A DNA stretch of 64,000 bases from Fidelibacterota bacterium. Lineage in GTDB: Bacteria > Pseudomonadota > Alphaproteobacteria > Rhodospirillales > Rhodospirillaceae. The stretch lies in assembly GCA_947476065.1 (NCBI GenBank), contig CANJPG010000002.1, forward strand, positions 1-64,000, given 5' to 3'. Shown here one piece after another: positions 26,247 through 34,789 of this stretch. The notes under the pieces were generated by a model, which did not search any database, was not told the origin of the DNA, and worked only from the letters and a program-made list of their open reading frames with translations. The translations under genes and the position numbers were made by a program. Each line of letters opens with the position of its first letter. Position 1 is the stretch's first letter.

Positions 26247-28154
26247 ATGGCAGGCGTGAACGAATTTGGCGAGGCTTTCGCCGCCCATAGCGCGGGTCGC
26301 TTGGATGAAGCCGAGCGCGGCTACCGGGCCGTCCTGGCCCATACGCCTGGCCACGCCGATGCCTGGCACCTCCTGGGCCTGATATCACATCAACGAGGGC
26401 GGCCGGAGGAAGCAGTTCCAGCCATTCAACGGGCGTTGCAGCTTAGCGGCCCCCAAGCCACCTATTTTACCAATCTGGGCGTAGTACTCGAAACGTTGGG
26501 CCGCAGTGCGGAAGCGGCCGAGATACTAACGAAGGCCATTGCACTCGAGCCTAAGTCTTTTGGGGCGGCATTTGCGCTAGCAAGCAGCCTTGCCCGGTTG
26601 GGCAAACTAGATGGAGCCGAAGCCCACTTCAGGCAGGCAATCGCGCTCGAGCCTACTAGCGCCCCGGCGTACAACAGCTTGGGCAGTATCCTCCAGAGCC
26701 GAGGCTGTCGCGACGAGGCCGAGGCATCTTACCGTCGTGCCCTTGCACTCAACCCCCGCCATGCCCGCGCCCATTATAACCTGGGCACGCTGCTCAAGGA
26801 CTGCGGCCTTCTTGATGCCGCCGTGGAAAGTTTTCGCGTGGCACTTTCCATCAGCCCCGACCTTGCTGAGGCCCACGTCAATCTGGGGACAATTCTGCAT
26901 GACCAGGGACATATCGACCAAGCCATTGCGCATGCCCGCCAGGCCATCGCCCTCAACCCCCAGGATGCAGTTGCTCATAACAACCTTGGGGCAGCGCTGC
27001 GTGACAGTGGCCAACTCGATGCGGCCATAGACAGCTACGCGGCGGCTATTGCGCTAAAACCATCGATGGCCGAAGCGCGACACAATGAGGGCGTGGCGCT
27101 TCAAAAGCTGGGCCGCGAAGAGGAGGCGCTTGAAAGCTATAAGCGCGCGCAAGACCTGAAAAGCGACTTTGCGGAAGCGGAGCAGAACGCCGCCTTGCTG
27201 ATGCTCATGCGCGGTAATTTCGCCGAGGGCTGGAAGCTTTACGAAAGCCGATGGCGCAAGGGCCAAGCATGGCGCGACTTCCCTTACCCGCTTTGGCAAG
27301 GTCAGGACGGCGGAACTGTTTTGGTATGGGGCGAGCAGGGTGTTGGTGATGAAATTCTCTACGCCAGCATGATTCCGGATTTGATCGCCCGCGGTCAGAA
27401 TGTGGTCATAGAAACCGACAAGAGATTGACCGGGCTATTCGAGCGTTCGTTCCCCGGCGCCAAGGCAATCGCACGCCGCAGTCCGCCCGATCCAGCAACG
27501 CAAAGTGCTGAGATTAGCTGGCATAGTCCGCTGGCCAATCTTGGACGCTGGTTGCGCCCCGACGCTGCAAGTTTTCCGAAACGAGCGTCGTATCTTCGCC
27601 CCGACGCAGAACGCCAAGCTCACTACCGGGCCCTGCTGAAAGAGGGCAACCCCCGCGCCATCGTCGGCATAACCTGGGCCAGCATCAATCCGAAAATCGG
27701 TCGCCAGAAGAGTATTAATTTGGGGCAGTGGATTCCGATCTTGACCATGCCGGGCGTGCGTTTCGTCGATCTGCAGTATGGCGATACTGACACCGCGCGC
27801 GCCGCGCTTGCCTCAGAAACCGGGGTCTCCCTGACGCATATCCCCGACCTCGACCTCACCCACGACCTTGAAGGCGTGGCGGCCCTGGCTGCGGCTTGCG
27901 ATCTTGTAATCTCAGTCAGCAGCACAACGGCACATTTGGCGGCTTCGACGGGATGTCCGACCTGGGTGTTGGTCCCAGCGACGGGGGGCAACCTATGGGT
28001 ATGGATGCATGGTTTGGACCACACTCCCTGGTACCCTAACGCGACGATTTTCCGTCAATCGCAGCCCGGACATTGGACGGACGTTCTAGAAAGTGTACGA
28101 GAAGCCCTACACGCCCACATTGCGAACGTGCCGCAGTTACAGCAAATTAACTAA
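26247..28154 (+). CDS. TPR protein with GT9-like domain (module 10)
   Basis: This is a 635-residue paralogue. About nine TPRs at 1-320 start with FGEAFAAHSAGRLDEAERGY. The GT module from about 324 shows GWKLYESRW, VLVWGEQGVGDEI, FVDLQYGD, CDLVISVSSTTAHLAASTG, and VWMHG in place of WYWF, then TPWYPN. It groups with the 13.3-kb gene rather than with its immediate neighbours, which argues that the array arose by several older duplications. It lies 128 bp upstream of gspK on the same strand. Confidence 0.85.
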   Translation: MAGVNEFGEAFAAHSAGRLDEAERGYRAVLAHTPGHADAWHLLGLISHQRGRPEEAVPAIQRALQLSGPQATYFTNLGVVLETLGRSAEAAEILTKAIALEPKSFGAAFALASSLARLGKLDGAEAHFRQAIALEPTSAPAYNSLGSILQSRGCRDEAEASYRRALALNPRHARAHYNLGTLLKDCGLLDAAVESFRVALSISPDLAEAHVNLGTILHDQGHIDQAIAHARQAIALNPQDAVAHNNLGAALRDSGQLDAAIDSYAAAIALKPSMAEARHNEGVALQKLGREEEALESYKRAQDLKSDFAEAEQNAALLMLMRGNFAEGWKLYESRWRKGQAWRDFPYPLWQGQDGGTVLVWGEQGVGDEILYASMIPDLIARGQNVVIETDKRLTGLFERSFPGAKAIARRSPPDPATQSAEISWHSPLANLGRWLRPDAASFPKRASYLRPDAERQAHYRALLKEGNPRAIVGITWASINPKIGRQKSINLGQWIPILTMPGVRFVDLQYGDTDTARAALASETGVSLTHIPDLDLTHDLEGVAALAAACDLVISVSSTTAHLAASTGCPTWVLVPATGGNLWVWMHGLDHTPWYPNATIFRQSQPGHWTDVLESVREALHAHIANVPQLQQIN

Positions 28155-28282
28155 GAAATAGAAGGAGATGTCCTTACGGTCGGCCGCGTCTAGTACGACA
28201 TTATGCGCTCAGTGACCGCCACCCTGCGCCGTGAGACACTTCGTCTGACGCGCACATTGGGCGGAAAACTCCTGGATCTGAA

Positions 28283-29428
28283 ATGAGCTTGGCGGACGCA
28301 AAATATTGTGACGACCACTATGGCTGCGTCGGCTACAGGCGTGCTGCGCGCGCGCGCGGCTTTATCCTGCCCCTGACCCTTTGGCTGATCGCCATAATGG
28401 GATTGCTGGCCGCCACGCTGAACGTCTGGGTGGGCAAAACTGTCGCGAACTCCTTGGCTCTAGCCCAGCGCACCCAATTGGAGCTAGCTCAATCCAATCT
28501 GCGCAACGAATTAGTTTTTCTGATGGGAACCCGACCAACCAGTTTTCGCGGGCTGGAAGTCGGGGCAAAGATGGCATTTGCGAACATCAACGATTTCAAC
28601 TCGGTGCTAGCGGGCCCCTCGGATTCCGGCCGGTATATCAAGTTCGACGGACGCCCCTATATTTCCGAGAGTGAGCCAAACATGGTCGTCACCGTTTACG
28701 ACGGGACCGGCTTGTTCAACCTGAACATCGCAACCCCGCAAAACCTACGGCGGATGTTCACGTCCTTCGACATACCGGAGACGCAAGCCAACCGCCTGAT
28801 CGACATGCTACTCGACTATGTCGACGAAGACGACTTTACGCGGCTGGCAGGCGCTGAGAAGACAGAGTACGCCCGGCTTGGTCTGCTTCCGCCCAGCAAT
28901 ACTTTTTTGCTCACGCCCCTGGAAGCACAACGCATCATGGGATGGGACAAGCTTGGAGCGCTCTGGGATTCGGATATGAATTCACCGCTTTTCACAACCT
29001 GCCAAACCGCCGGCTTCAATCCCAACAACGCGCCGGTCAACGCGCTTGTCGCCAACGTGCGCGGCATGACCCGCGATAAGGCCGATCAGGTGATGGAGCG
29101 GCGCAATGACAAACCGTTCCGCAATAGTCGAGAGTTTGCGGCGGCAGCAGATCTGCTGATTGCCGATGAGCCGTTCTTTTATACTTTTGTTCCCGGAAAC
29201 TGCGTGGTGGTCGATATGATCGACAAGATATCCGGCCAGCACGGGCGTTTTTCTTTAACCTTAGAACCCGTCTCACAAACGCGACCATGGCGAATTGATT
29301 ATGCGATTAGAATCCCTGCCCAGTACCGCGCAGCGCTGGATCACCTCGACCCAGAAGCTGTTTTCCCAACCCCCGAGAGTATTGATATACCGACCGGGCC
29401 AGACGGAAAACCGCTCAAACTCCAATAA
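28283..29428 (+). CDS. gspK: Type II secretion minor pseudopilin GspK
   Basis: This is a 381-residue, large pseudopilin capping the tip. The N-terminus RARGFILPLTLWLIAIMGLLAATL has a prepilin-type site and, as usual for GspK, no Glu at +5. The long soluble domain includes DGTGLFNLNIA, LLDYVDEDD and NPNNAPVNAL, typical GspK landmarks, including the helix-hairpin-like domain with MTRDKADQVM. The start ATG overlaps the stop of a 27-codon frame at 28203. The last 128 bp overlap gspL in another frame. Confidence 0.92.
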   Translation: MSLADAKYCDDHYGCVGYRRAARARGFILPLTLWLIAIMGLLAATLNVWVGKTVANSLALAQRTQLELAQSNLRNELVFLMGTRPTSFRGLEVGAKMAFANINDFNSVLAGPSDSGRYIKFDGRPYISESEPNMVVTVYDGTGLFNLNIATPQNLRRMFTSFDIPETQANRLIDMLLDYVDEDDFTRLAGAEKTEYARLGLLPPSNTFLLTPLEAQRIMGWDKLGALWDSDMNSPLFTTCQTAGFNPNNAPVNALVANVRGMTRDKADQVMERRNDKPFRNSREFAAAADLLIADEPFFYTFVPGNCVVVDMIDKISGQHGRFSLTLEPVSQTRPWRIDYAIRIPAQYRAALDHLDPEAVFPTPESIDIPTGPDGKPLKLQ

Positions 29429-30425
29429 CCGTGTTCTGTGGGTTCTTGGCCGTAAAGCGACGCGACAAAGCGTATTCACGTTCCCCGCCGACGTTGCGGA
29501 GAACAAGAAGAAGGCGTTGCTGCGCGTGCAGGTGCGGCGCTGGGCGCCCTTTCCCAATGTGAAGTACGTCGCTCATTGGTCCGGCAGCCGCGCCAGCGTC
29601 TATGCCTGGAACGACGACGAGGTGAAGAAAGATATCACTGAAGCAGGATTCAACGAGCGCCGCTGTACGGTTTATCCCGAAGCCTTCATGCGCACGCCGC
29701 TGCAGAACGGCGTTCGGCTGGTAGCGGCGATCGAGGGGTTTGAGGCTCAGGTGTGGCGAGACGGTTTTCTGACCTTCAGCAGGTGGTGGTCGCAAAAACC
29801 CACTCAGCTGGAATGGAACATGTTTCTGCGCTCGGCCGGAATGCCTCTGGACCAGAACGGCGGCGACGTGCCGGAGCCGGACCCCGCGCCTTTTCTTGAA
29901 ACCCCGTGGATACGCCACGAAGGATATCTCGGCGGCACCCTTGCCGTGCTCGAGGATCCCCGCTACGCCATCGCCATCGGCGTGATGGTTGCAGCACCCT
30001 TTATGTATTTGAGCGCCGAGTATTTGACGCTCGCAATTTCGAATGCGCGCGTGAAACACAATATGGAAACCCTGTCCGTTGAAACGCAGGGCATCCGTAA
30101 GCTGCGGAGCGAAGCCATTGCCAATCTCGACGAAATCGAAGACTACCTCGCCCTCGAAGTCTACCCCAGTCAGTTCGAAGTCATGGCGACCGCGCTCGGA
30201 CTTCTTCAGGGACTCAACGTAAAAATACTTGAGTGGAATTACGACGTGGGGTCGCTTTCGTTCACAGTTCGATCCGAACGCGATATTGAAGCGACCGTCG
30301 TCATCACCGCCTTCGAAAAAAGCGGCGCCTTCTCGAACGTCGCCGCTTCGCGCGGCGGACAGGACCGACAGATGACCATGCGCATGGACGTATTGCCCAA
30401 ACAAACCAAGACGGCGAACCGATAA
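29301..30425 (+). CDS. gspL: Type II secretion protein GspL-like
   Basis: This 374-residue bitopic protein has a cytoplasmic actin-like part (about 1-235), one membrane segment (YAIAIGVMVAAPFMYLSAEY, near residues 222-241), a coiled-coil segment (RVKHNMETLSVETQGIRKL) and a periplasmic ferredoxin-like domain ending around FTVRSERDIEATVVITAF. That is the GspL layout; it links GspE to GspM. The ATG at 29301 lies 128 bp inside gspK, an unusually long overlap; no good ATG or GTG start is found just after the gspK stop, though TTG at 29382 is possible. Assignment rests on layout and position between gspK and gspM. Confidence 0.8.
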   Translation: MRLESLPSTAQRWITSTQKLFSQPPRVLIYRPGQTENRSNSNNRVLWVLGRKATRQSVFTFPADVAENKKKALLRVQVRRWAPFPNVKYVAHWSGSRASVYAWNDDEVKKDITEAGFNERRCTVYPEAFMRTPLQNGVRLVAAIEGFEAQVWRDGFLTFSRWWSQKPTQLEWNMFLRSAGMPLDQNGGDVPEPDPAPFLETPWIRHEGYLGGTLAVLEDPRYAIAIGVMVAAPFMYLSAEYLTLAISNARVKHNMETLSVETQGIRKLRSEAIANLDEIEDYLALEVYPSQFEVMATALGLLQGLNVKILEWNYDVGSLSFTVRSERDIEATVVITAFEKSGAFSNVAASRGGQDRQMTMRMDVLPKQTKTANR

Positions 30426-30429
30426 CACG

Positions 30430-31068
30430 ATGAACCTTTCCAACTCCCTCACACCAGCGCTCGCCTACCTCCGGCGCCACATCAGCCAGGAGGCGGTGAG
30501 CAACGAACGCCTCGTGCTACTGTCGGGCGGCGCGGTGGTGCTCGTGGCGCTGTCATTGCTGTTTGGTTTCTGGAGTTTGACATCGCGCAAAGGCGAGGAG
30601 TTGTCGAAGTCACGGGCGGCTATGACGCGTCTTCAAGCCGAGGTAACAGGCGATCAATGGCCGAAGCGTCTTGAAACCACTCAAGCCTTGAAAACACAAC
30701 TCAGCGTGCGCCTATGGGATGCCCCTACCCCGGGTTTGGCGGAGGCCGGGTTTGAATCGTGGCTGCGCAATCGCTTCACAAGTTACGGCGGCGCGCCGCA
30801 GCAGATCCAAATCACGCGCAGCCCGGCGGTCGGACGCGACGGACAAACCACCTCGACCCTCGCCGGTTTGCAGCGTATGACCGCCAAGGTCATCGCGCCC
30901 TTCGACCAATCTGTGATCATGAAGGTCTTGGGCGACGTAGCCGAAGCGGAAAAACTTATGGTGGTGGACCGCTTTATCGTCCGCGCCGGCGCCAACAGCC
31001 GCCTCGAAATGGACGTATCGACCTTTATCCGCACGAATGATGCAAATGCCGGCAGGGCCAAGCCATGA
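30430..31068 (+). CDS. gspM: Type II secretion protein GspM-like
   Basis: This 212-residue protein has a short cytoplasmic tail, one membrane helix (LLSGGAVVLVALSLLFGFWSL, near residues 33-53), a heptad-rich segment and a small periplasmic domain, as in GspM, the partner of GspL. It starts 4 bp after gspL and overlaps the next gene by 4 bp (ATGA). Sequence is divergent and the call depends on layout and gene order. Confidence 0.78.
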   Translation: MNLSNSLTPALAYLRRHISQEAVSNERLVLLSGGAVVLVALSLLFGFWSLTSRKGEELSKSRAAMTRLQAEVTGDQWPKRLETTQALKTQLSVRLWDAPTPGLAEAGFESWLRNRFTSYGGAPQQIQITRSPAVGRDGQTTSTLAGLQRMTAKVIAPFDQSVIMKVLGDVAEAEKLMVVDRFIVRAGANSRLEMDVSTFIRTNDANAGRAKP

Positions 31069-31550
31069 TCCAGCAGGTCCTGGCAAAGGTTCGTCTGCGC
31101 CTGCCCGACGCAAAGGCGTTTTTGCCGCATGCAGCCGCGTTGATGATCTTTGCTTTTATTGGCTGGATGAACGGCTTTTTTCAGGCGACGCGCACTATCG
31201 ACAATCCCAATCTGAAGGAAACGTGGTCGGTTCCCAATTGGGCGCCGGCTTACATCGGCCCGGAACGCGCTATGTTGTCGGCCTTGGACATTTGGGAGGG
31301 CGGCAAGAAGCCACAATCTGCCGTCAAGGAAGCCCCAAAACAGGCTTGGAAGCTTATCGGTACCGTTCAGGCGGGCAAATCATATGCTGCCGTCATCTTG
31401 CTGAGTGACGGCAAGCGCGTGCAGCGCGCGGCGGCAGGCGACGTTCTCCCCAACGGAGAAAAAGTCCTCGCGGTCGGCCATGGCTCGCTTCAAATTGATG
31501 TCTCCGGCACCCAGCAGGAGATCAAATTGTTCAAACCAGAGAAGAAGTAG
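31065..31550 (+). CDS. gspC: GspC-like inner-membrane protein (HR domain)
   Basis: This 161-residue protein has one N-terminal membrane helix (AAALMIFAFIGWMNGFFQA, about 24-42), a linker, and a C-terminal beta domain (about 93-157: WKLIGTV..GKSYAAVIL.SDGKRV...AGDVLPNGEKVLAVGHGSLQI) matching the homology region by which GspC contacts the secretin. The PDZ or coiled-coil C-terminus of classical GspC is absent. It lies directly in front of gspD, as gspC usually does. A GspP-like or PilP-like protein is the alternative. Confidence 0.68.
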   Translation: MIQQVLAKVRLRLPDAKAFLPHAAALMIFAFIGWMNGFFQATRTIDNPNLKETWSVPNWAPAYIGPERAMLSALDIWEGGKKPQSAVKEAPKQAWKLIGTVQAGKSYAAVILLSDGKRVQRAAAGDVLPNGEKVLAVGHGSLQIDVSGTQQEIKLFKPEKK

Positions 31551-31552
31551 AC

Positions 31553-33709
31553 ATGCTGAGAACTGTACCCCCGACTTTTACCCGAGCCCGCTTTGGACGG
31601 ATGTGCATGGCAGTTGCAGCCTGCGCACTTGCCAGCTGCGCCGAGCGCCAACCACATCTTCCAAAGCCGCTCCACGTACCGCAGGCCTCGAAAGATCGGG
31701 AGTTCACCATGCTCTCGGGCAACGAGGTCAAACGCACAGCCCTCTCCTCGTCGGAAGGCCTGACGCCGCCGGTGGGACGCACATTGGCAGAACCCTTCTC
31801 CAGCAGCACACCGCCGCGCCTGACGGGCGAGAATATTGGCGTCAGCTTCGAGGGTATAAAGCTGCCCGCTTTCGTCAATGCGGTGTTCGGCGAATTGCTC
31901 AAGGTGCCCTTCGACATTGACAGCGCGGTCGCGACCCGTGAGCAGCTGATTACGCTTAACATTCCCGAGCCGCTTCCGCCGGAGCAGTTCTTCCAGGTTA
32001 TCCGCCAAGTGCTCGCCAATAACGGTTTGTCGGTTATCTACCAGAGCGACACCAAGGTTTATCGTATTATCGAGGCTGCCACGGCCAAGGCCGACGTGCC
32101 GCAAATCGTACGCAACCGCGCGCTGTCCACCGTTCCGGGCGACCAGCGGCCGATTTTTTACTTTGCCCCTATTCACAATGTGCAGAGCGCCTTCATGCAG
32201 GGCTGGCTGGAGCTGGCGTTGCGCGACCGCGTGCGCTTCAGTGGCTTCGGCAATGCCAACGGCCTGTTGCTGATGGGCAAGCGCGAAGACATCAATGCCG
32301 CCCTGGAGACGCTCGAAATCCTCGATCAGCCGACCATGGCCGGCAGCCACAGCCTGAAAATCACCCCGGCTTTTTGGAGCGCCGGCAAGCTAGTCGAGCA
32401 GCTGGTCACCGTGCTTTCGGCTGAAGGCTACAGTGTGACCAATGGGGCGACGGCGACGGCGGCCATCCGTATGATTCCTATCGAGGCCTTGAATACGATC
32501 ATCGTTTTCTCGACCAATGAAACCACGCTGCAACACGTGTTGAAGTGGGCGTCCGATCTGGATCAGCCGTCGCAAACGATCAACACACAGAGCATGTTCT
32601 ACTATCCCGTCGAAAACGCATCGGCGAGCAAGATTGCGGCGCTGATAGGACAAGTTTTAGGCCAGGAGCCCGCCATCGTTGCCGCCGAGGCAAGCCGGGG
32701 AGCAGCTACCACCGGGGCCACCGGCAGCCTCGGCACTAACATGCAGCAAAGCCAGGGGAGCACAACTTCACGACCGGCAATCTCCGGTGTGAAGCAGAAG
32801 CTCATCGTCGACGAGACCCGCAATGCGATAATTTTCCAGGGCACTGCTGAAGAATACGCGCAGTTCCGCAATCTACTTGTACAAATGGATCGGGCGCCCC
32901 TAGAAGTGCTTATCGAAGCCACCGTTGCTGAAGTTACCCTCGACAAGACCGAATCACTCGGCGTGGTATTGGGCTTCAATGATGGCGCAAAGCTTGCGCC
33001 CAACAACAATCAGGTACGCTCGGATACCGGCCTGTTCGCGACCTTATTGCGCAGCCGTGGGCAAATTAGCGCCAATCTCAATGCACTGGCTTCAAATTCG
33101 CGGATAACAGTTCTGTCTACGCCGCGCCTGGTCACCATCAGCGGTAACGCCGCCAGCATCCAGGTCGGACAGCAGGTTCCCATCGTCACGACCCAGCAAA
33201 CGGCCCCCACGGGCACAGTTGGCGGCACAAGCAACATTCTTCAGGACGTGCAGTATCGTAGCACTGGCATCAATCTCAGCATAAAGCCGACCATCAATTC
33301 AAACCGCCGCGTTGAGCTGACGATATCCCAGGAAGTCAGTTCAGCGGCGGTGAACAACGTCTCGGATATCGACAGCCCGATCATTCAGCAGCGCAGTATC
33401 CAAACGACTTTGTCGCTGGGCGACGGTGAAACGGCCCTTCTCGGCGGATTGATCACCGAAAACTATAACTCCGGCAGTTCTGGGGTGCCTTACCTCAAGG
33501 ACATTCCGATCCTCGGAAACCTGTTCAAGAATCAGTCCAACAACCTGACGCGCACCGAGTTGATCGTGATCCTCACGCCCTACATCATTGACGGCCCCGA
33601 GACCTCGCGCGCAGTTCTAGATGCCTTCAAGAACCGCCTCGGCGAATGGGCACACGATATCCCCGTCACGGCCGTCGACGAGAACGGCGCCATCAAAGCA
33701 GCCCAGTAA
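31553..33709 (+). CDS. gspD: Type II secretion outer-membrane secretin GspD
   Basis: This is a 718-residue secretin. Its N-terminus ends in a lipobox LASC with Cys29, so it is probably a lipoprotein, which could make a pilotin unnecessary. N0-N3 domains precede the secretin domain (about 445-690) with VPIVTTQQT, YRSTGINLSIKPTI, QQRSIQTTLSLGDGETALLGGLI and VPYLKDIPILGNLFKN. A Gly/Ser/Ala/Thr-rich insert near residues 375-410 lies in the N3 region. It ends the gspK-L-M-C-D block and is followed by a Sel1-repeat gene. Confidence 0.95.
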   Translation: MLRTVPPTFTRARFGRMCMAVAACALASCAERQPHLPKPLHVPQASKDREFTMLSGNEVKRTALSSSEGLTPPVGRTLAEPFSSSTPPRLTGENIGVSFEGIKLPAFVNAVFGELLKVPFDIDSAVATREQLITLNIPEPLPPEQFFQVIRQVLANNGLSVIYQSDTKVYRIIEAATAKADVPQIVRNRALSTVPGDQRPIFYFAPIHNVQSAFMQGWLELALRDRVRFSGFGNANGLLLMGKREDINAALETLEILDQPTMAGSHSLKITPAFWSAGKLVEQLVTVLSAEGYSVTNGATATAAIRMIPIEALNTIIVFSTNETTLQHVLKWASDLDQPSQTINTQSMFYYPVENASASKIAALIGQVLGQEPAIVAAEASRGAATTGATGSLGTNMQQSQGSTTSRPAISGVKQKLIVDETRNAIIFQGTAEEYAQFRNLLVQMDRAPLEVLIEATVAEVTLDKTESLGVVLGFNDGAKLAPNNNQVRSDTGLFATLLRSRGQISANLNALASNSRITVLSTPRLVTISGNAASIQVGQQVPIVTTQQTAPTGTVGGTSNILQDVQYRSTGINLSIKPTINSNRRVELTISQEVSSAAVNNVSDIDSPIIQQRSIQTTLSLGDGETALLGGLITENYNSGSSGVPYLKDIPILGNLFKNQSNNLTRTELIVILTPYIIDGPETSRAVLDAFKNRLGEWAHDIPVTAVDENGAIKAAQ

Positions 33710-33746
33710 TACACACAGCCCAACCCTAGTGATAACGAGCTGATCC

Positions 33747-34529
33747 ATGTACAGAGATTCATCATACCTGCGTCCACTGCAATTACTCGGTCTGGCCGGT
33801 GCCTTCTGGTCATTCACCTGCATGGCTTCGATTGCAGCGGGGCCTGTAAAAACCGAAGCCTCTGCCGCGGCGGGCCCAAATCTTTGTCCGGTCGCAAAAG
33901 CCGACCGCCCGTTACCCTATGACGCGGCGCTCGATGCCTTGAGCTTGGACGAACTGACCAAGCGCGCCAATTCAGGCAATGCCGACGCGATAATGCTGCT
34001 GGGCCTGAAATATGCGCCGTCGCCCGACCACGACCCGGCCGCGGCGCCCGATACTGATGTCGATAAGGCCGTCACGCTGTTCCGCAAGGCCGCGAAAAAA
34101 GGCCAAAGCCACGCTGCGTTTTTGATGGGCGTGGCCTACTTGGGCGGCTCGGGGGTGGAAAAAGATGAAAAGCAGGCCGTAGATTGGTTCAGGCGGGCCG
34201 CCCGAAACGGGTCTCCCGCGGGACAGTACTGGCTCGGCGAACTGATGGCCAAAGGCCGCGCCGGGTTCAATAAAGACTGGGAGCAGGCCCTGCCGCACTT
34301 CAAGAGCGCCGCCGAAGGCGGCATCCCTGACGCCTTCATCGAATTGGGCTACATGTACTCTTCGGGGCGTGCCTTGCCCATGGATTACGAGAAAGCCGCC
34401 TTTTGCTTCCGACAGGTTATGGCTGTGTCACAAATCGCTTCATATAATTTGCGGTCACTGATTGATAAGCGGTTTGTGACTTGGCAGCAGGGTGACCCGG
34501 GAGAGCCTGTTAAACCGGAAACGCCCTAG
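33747..34529 (+). CDS. Exported Sel1-repeat protein
   Basis: This is a 260-residue protein with an N-terminal hydrophobic segment resembling a signal peptide (LLGLAGAFWSFTCMASIAAG, residues 13-32). It has four or so Sel1-like repeats: AIMLLGLKYA, AAFLMGVAYLGGSGVEKDEKQAVDWFRRAA, GQYWLGELMAKG, AFIELGYMYSSGRALPMDYEKAAF. Such solenoids bind protein partners. It lies 37 bp behind gspD on the same strand, so a periplasmic accessory of the secretion system is likely but unproven. Confidence 0.75.
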   Translation: MYRDSSYLRPLQLLGLAGAFWSFTCMASIAAGPVKTEASAAAGPNLCPVAKADRPLPYDAALDALSLDELTKRANSGNADAIMLLGLKYAPSPDHDPAAAPDTDVDKAVTLFRKAAKKGQSHAAFLMGVAYLGGSGVEKDEKQAVDWFRRAARNGSPAGQYWLGELMAKGRAGFNKDWEQALPHFKSAAEGGIPDAFIELGYMYSSGRALPMDYEKAAFCFRQVMAVSQIASYNLRSLIDKRFVTWQQGDPGEPVKPETP

Positions 34530-34563
34530 TCATCTGCGCTGATTGCTCTGATCGGATCTTCTC

Positions 34564-34785
34564 ATGAGTCTTACCATCACTATTGGCCTGTTGGTGGGCC
34601 AGCTCGCTTTTTTGCTCTTTTGCCTTGTGCAGGCCCGCAATCCGATCGATCCGCTGAAACCCAAGCTGCTGCCCTACAGGCTGCTCATTCTCGTGCTGGT
34701 CGTGACATCGCTCGCAACGATCGCGCATCTCATGGCCGTGGTGACCGGCACGCCGGTCGTGCCGCGCCGCAAGATGGGAATGTAG
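34564..34785 (+). CDS. Small two-helix membrane protein, unknown function
   Basis: This is a 73-residue protein with two predicted membrane helices (about residues 4-22 and 40-61) joined by a Pro/Lys-rich loop (NPIDPLKPKLLPYR). I do not recognise the family. It lies 34 bp after the Sel1-repeat gene in the T2SS direction and converges with the epimerase gene, 4 bp away. Confidence 0.6.
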   Translation: MSLTITIGLLVGQLAFLLFCLVQARNPIDPLKPKLLPYRLLILVLVVTSLATIAHLMAVVTGTPVVPRRKMGM

Positions 34786-34789
34786 ATCG

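Noticed and set aside
28161-28215. Tiny frame starting ATG 28168 right after GAAGGAG
   Set aside because: The Shine-Dalgarno-like sequence touches the ATG with no spacing, and the frame ends after 15 codons; not convincing as a gene.
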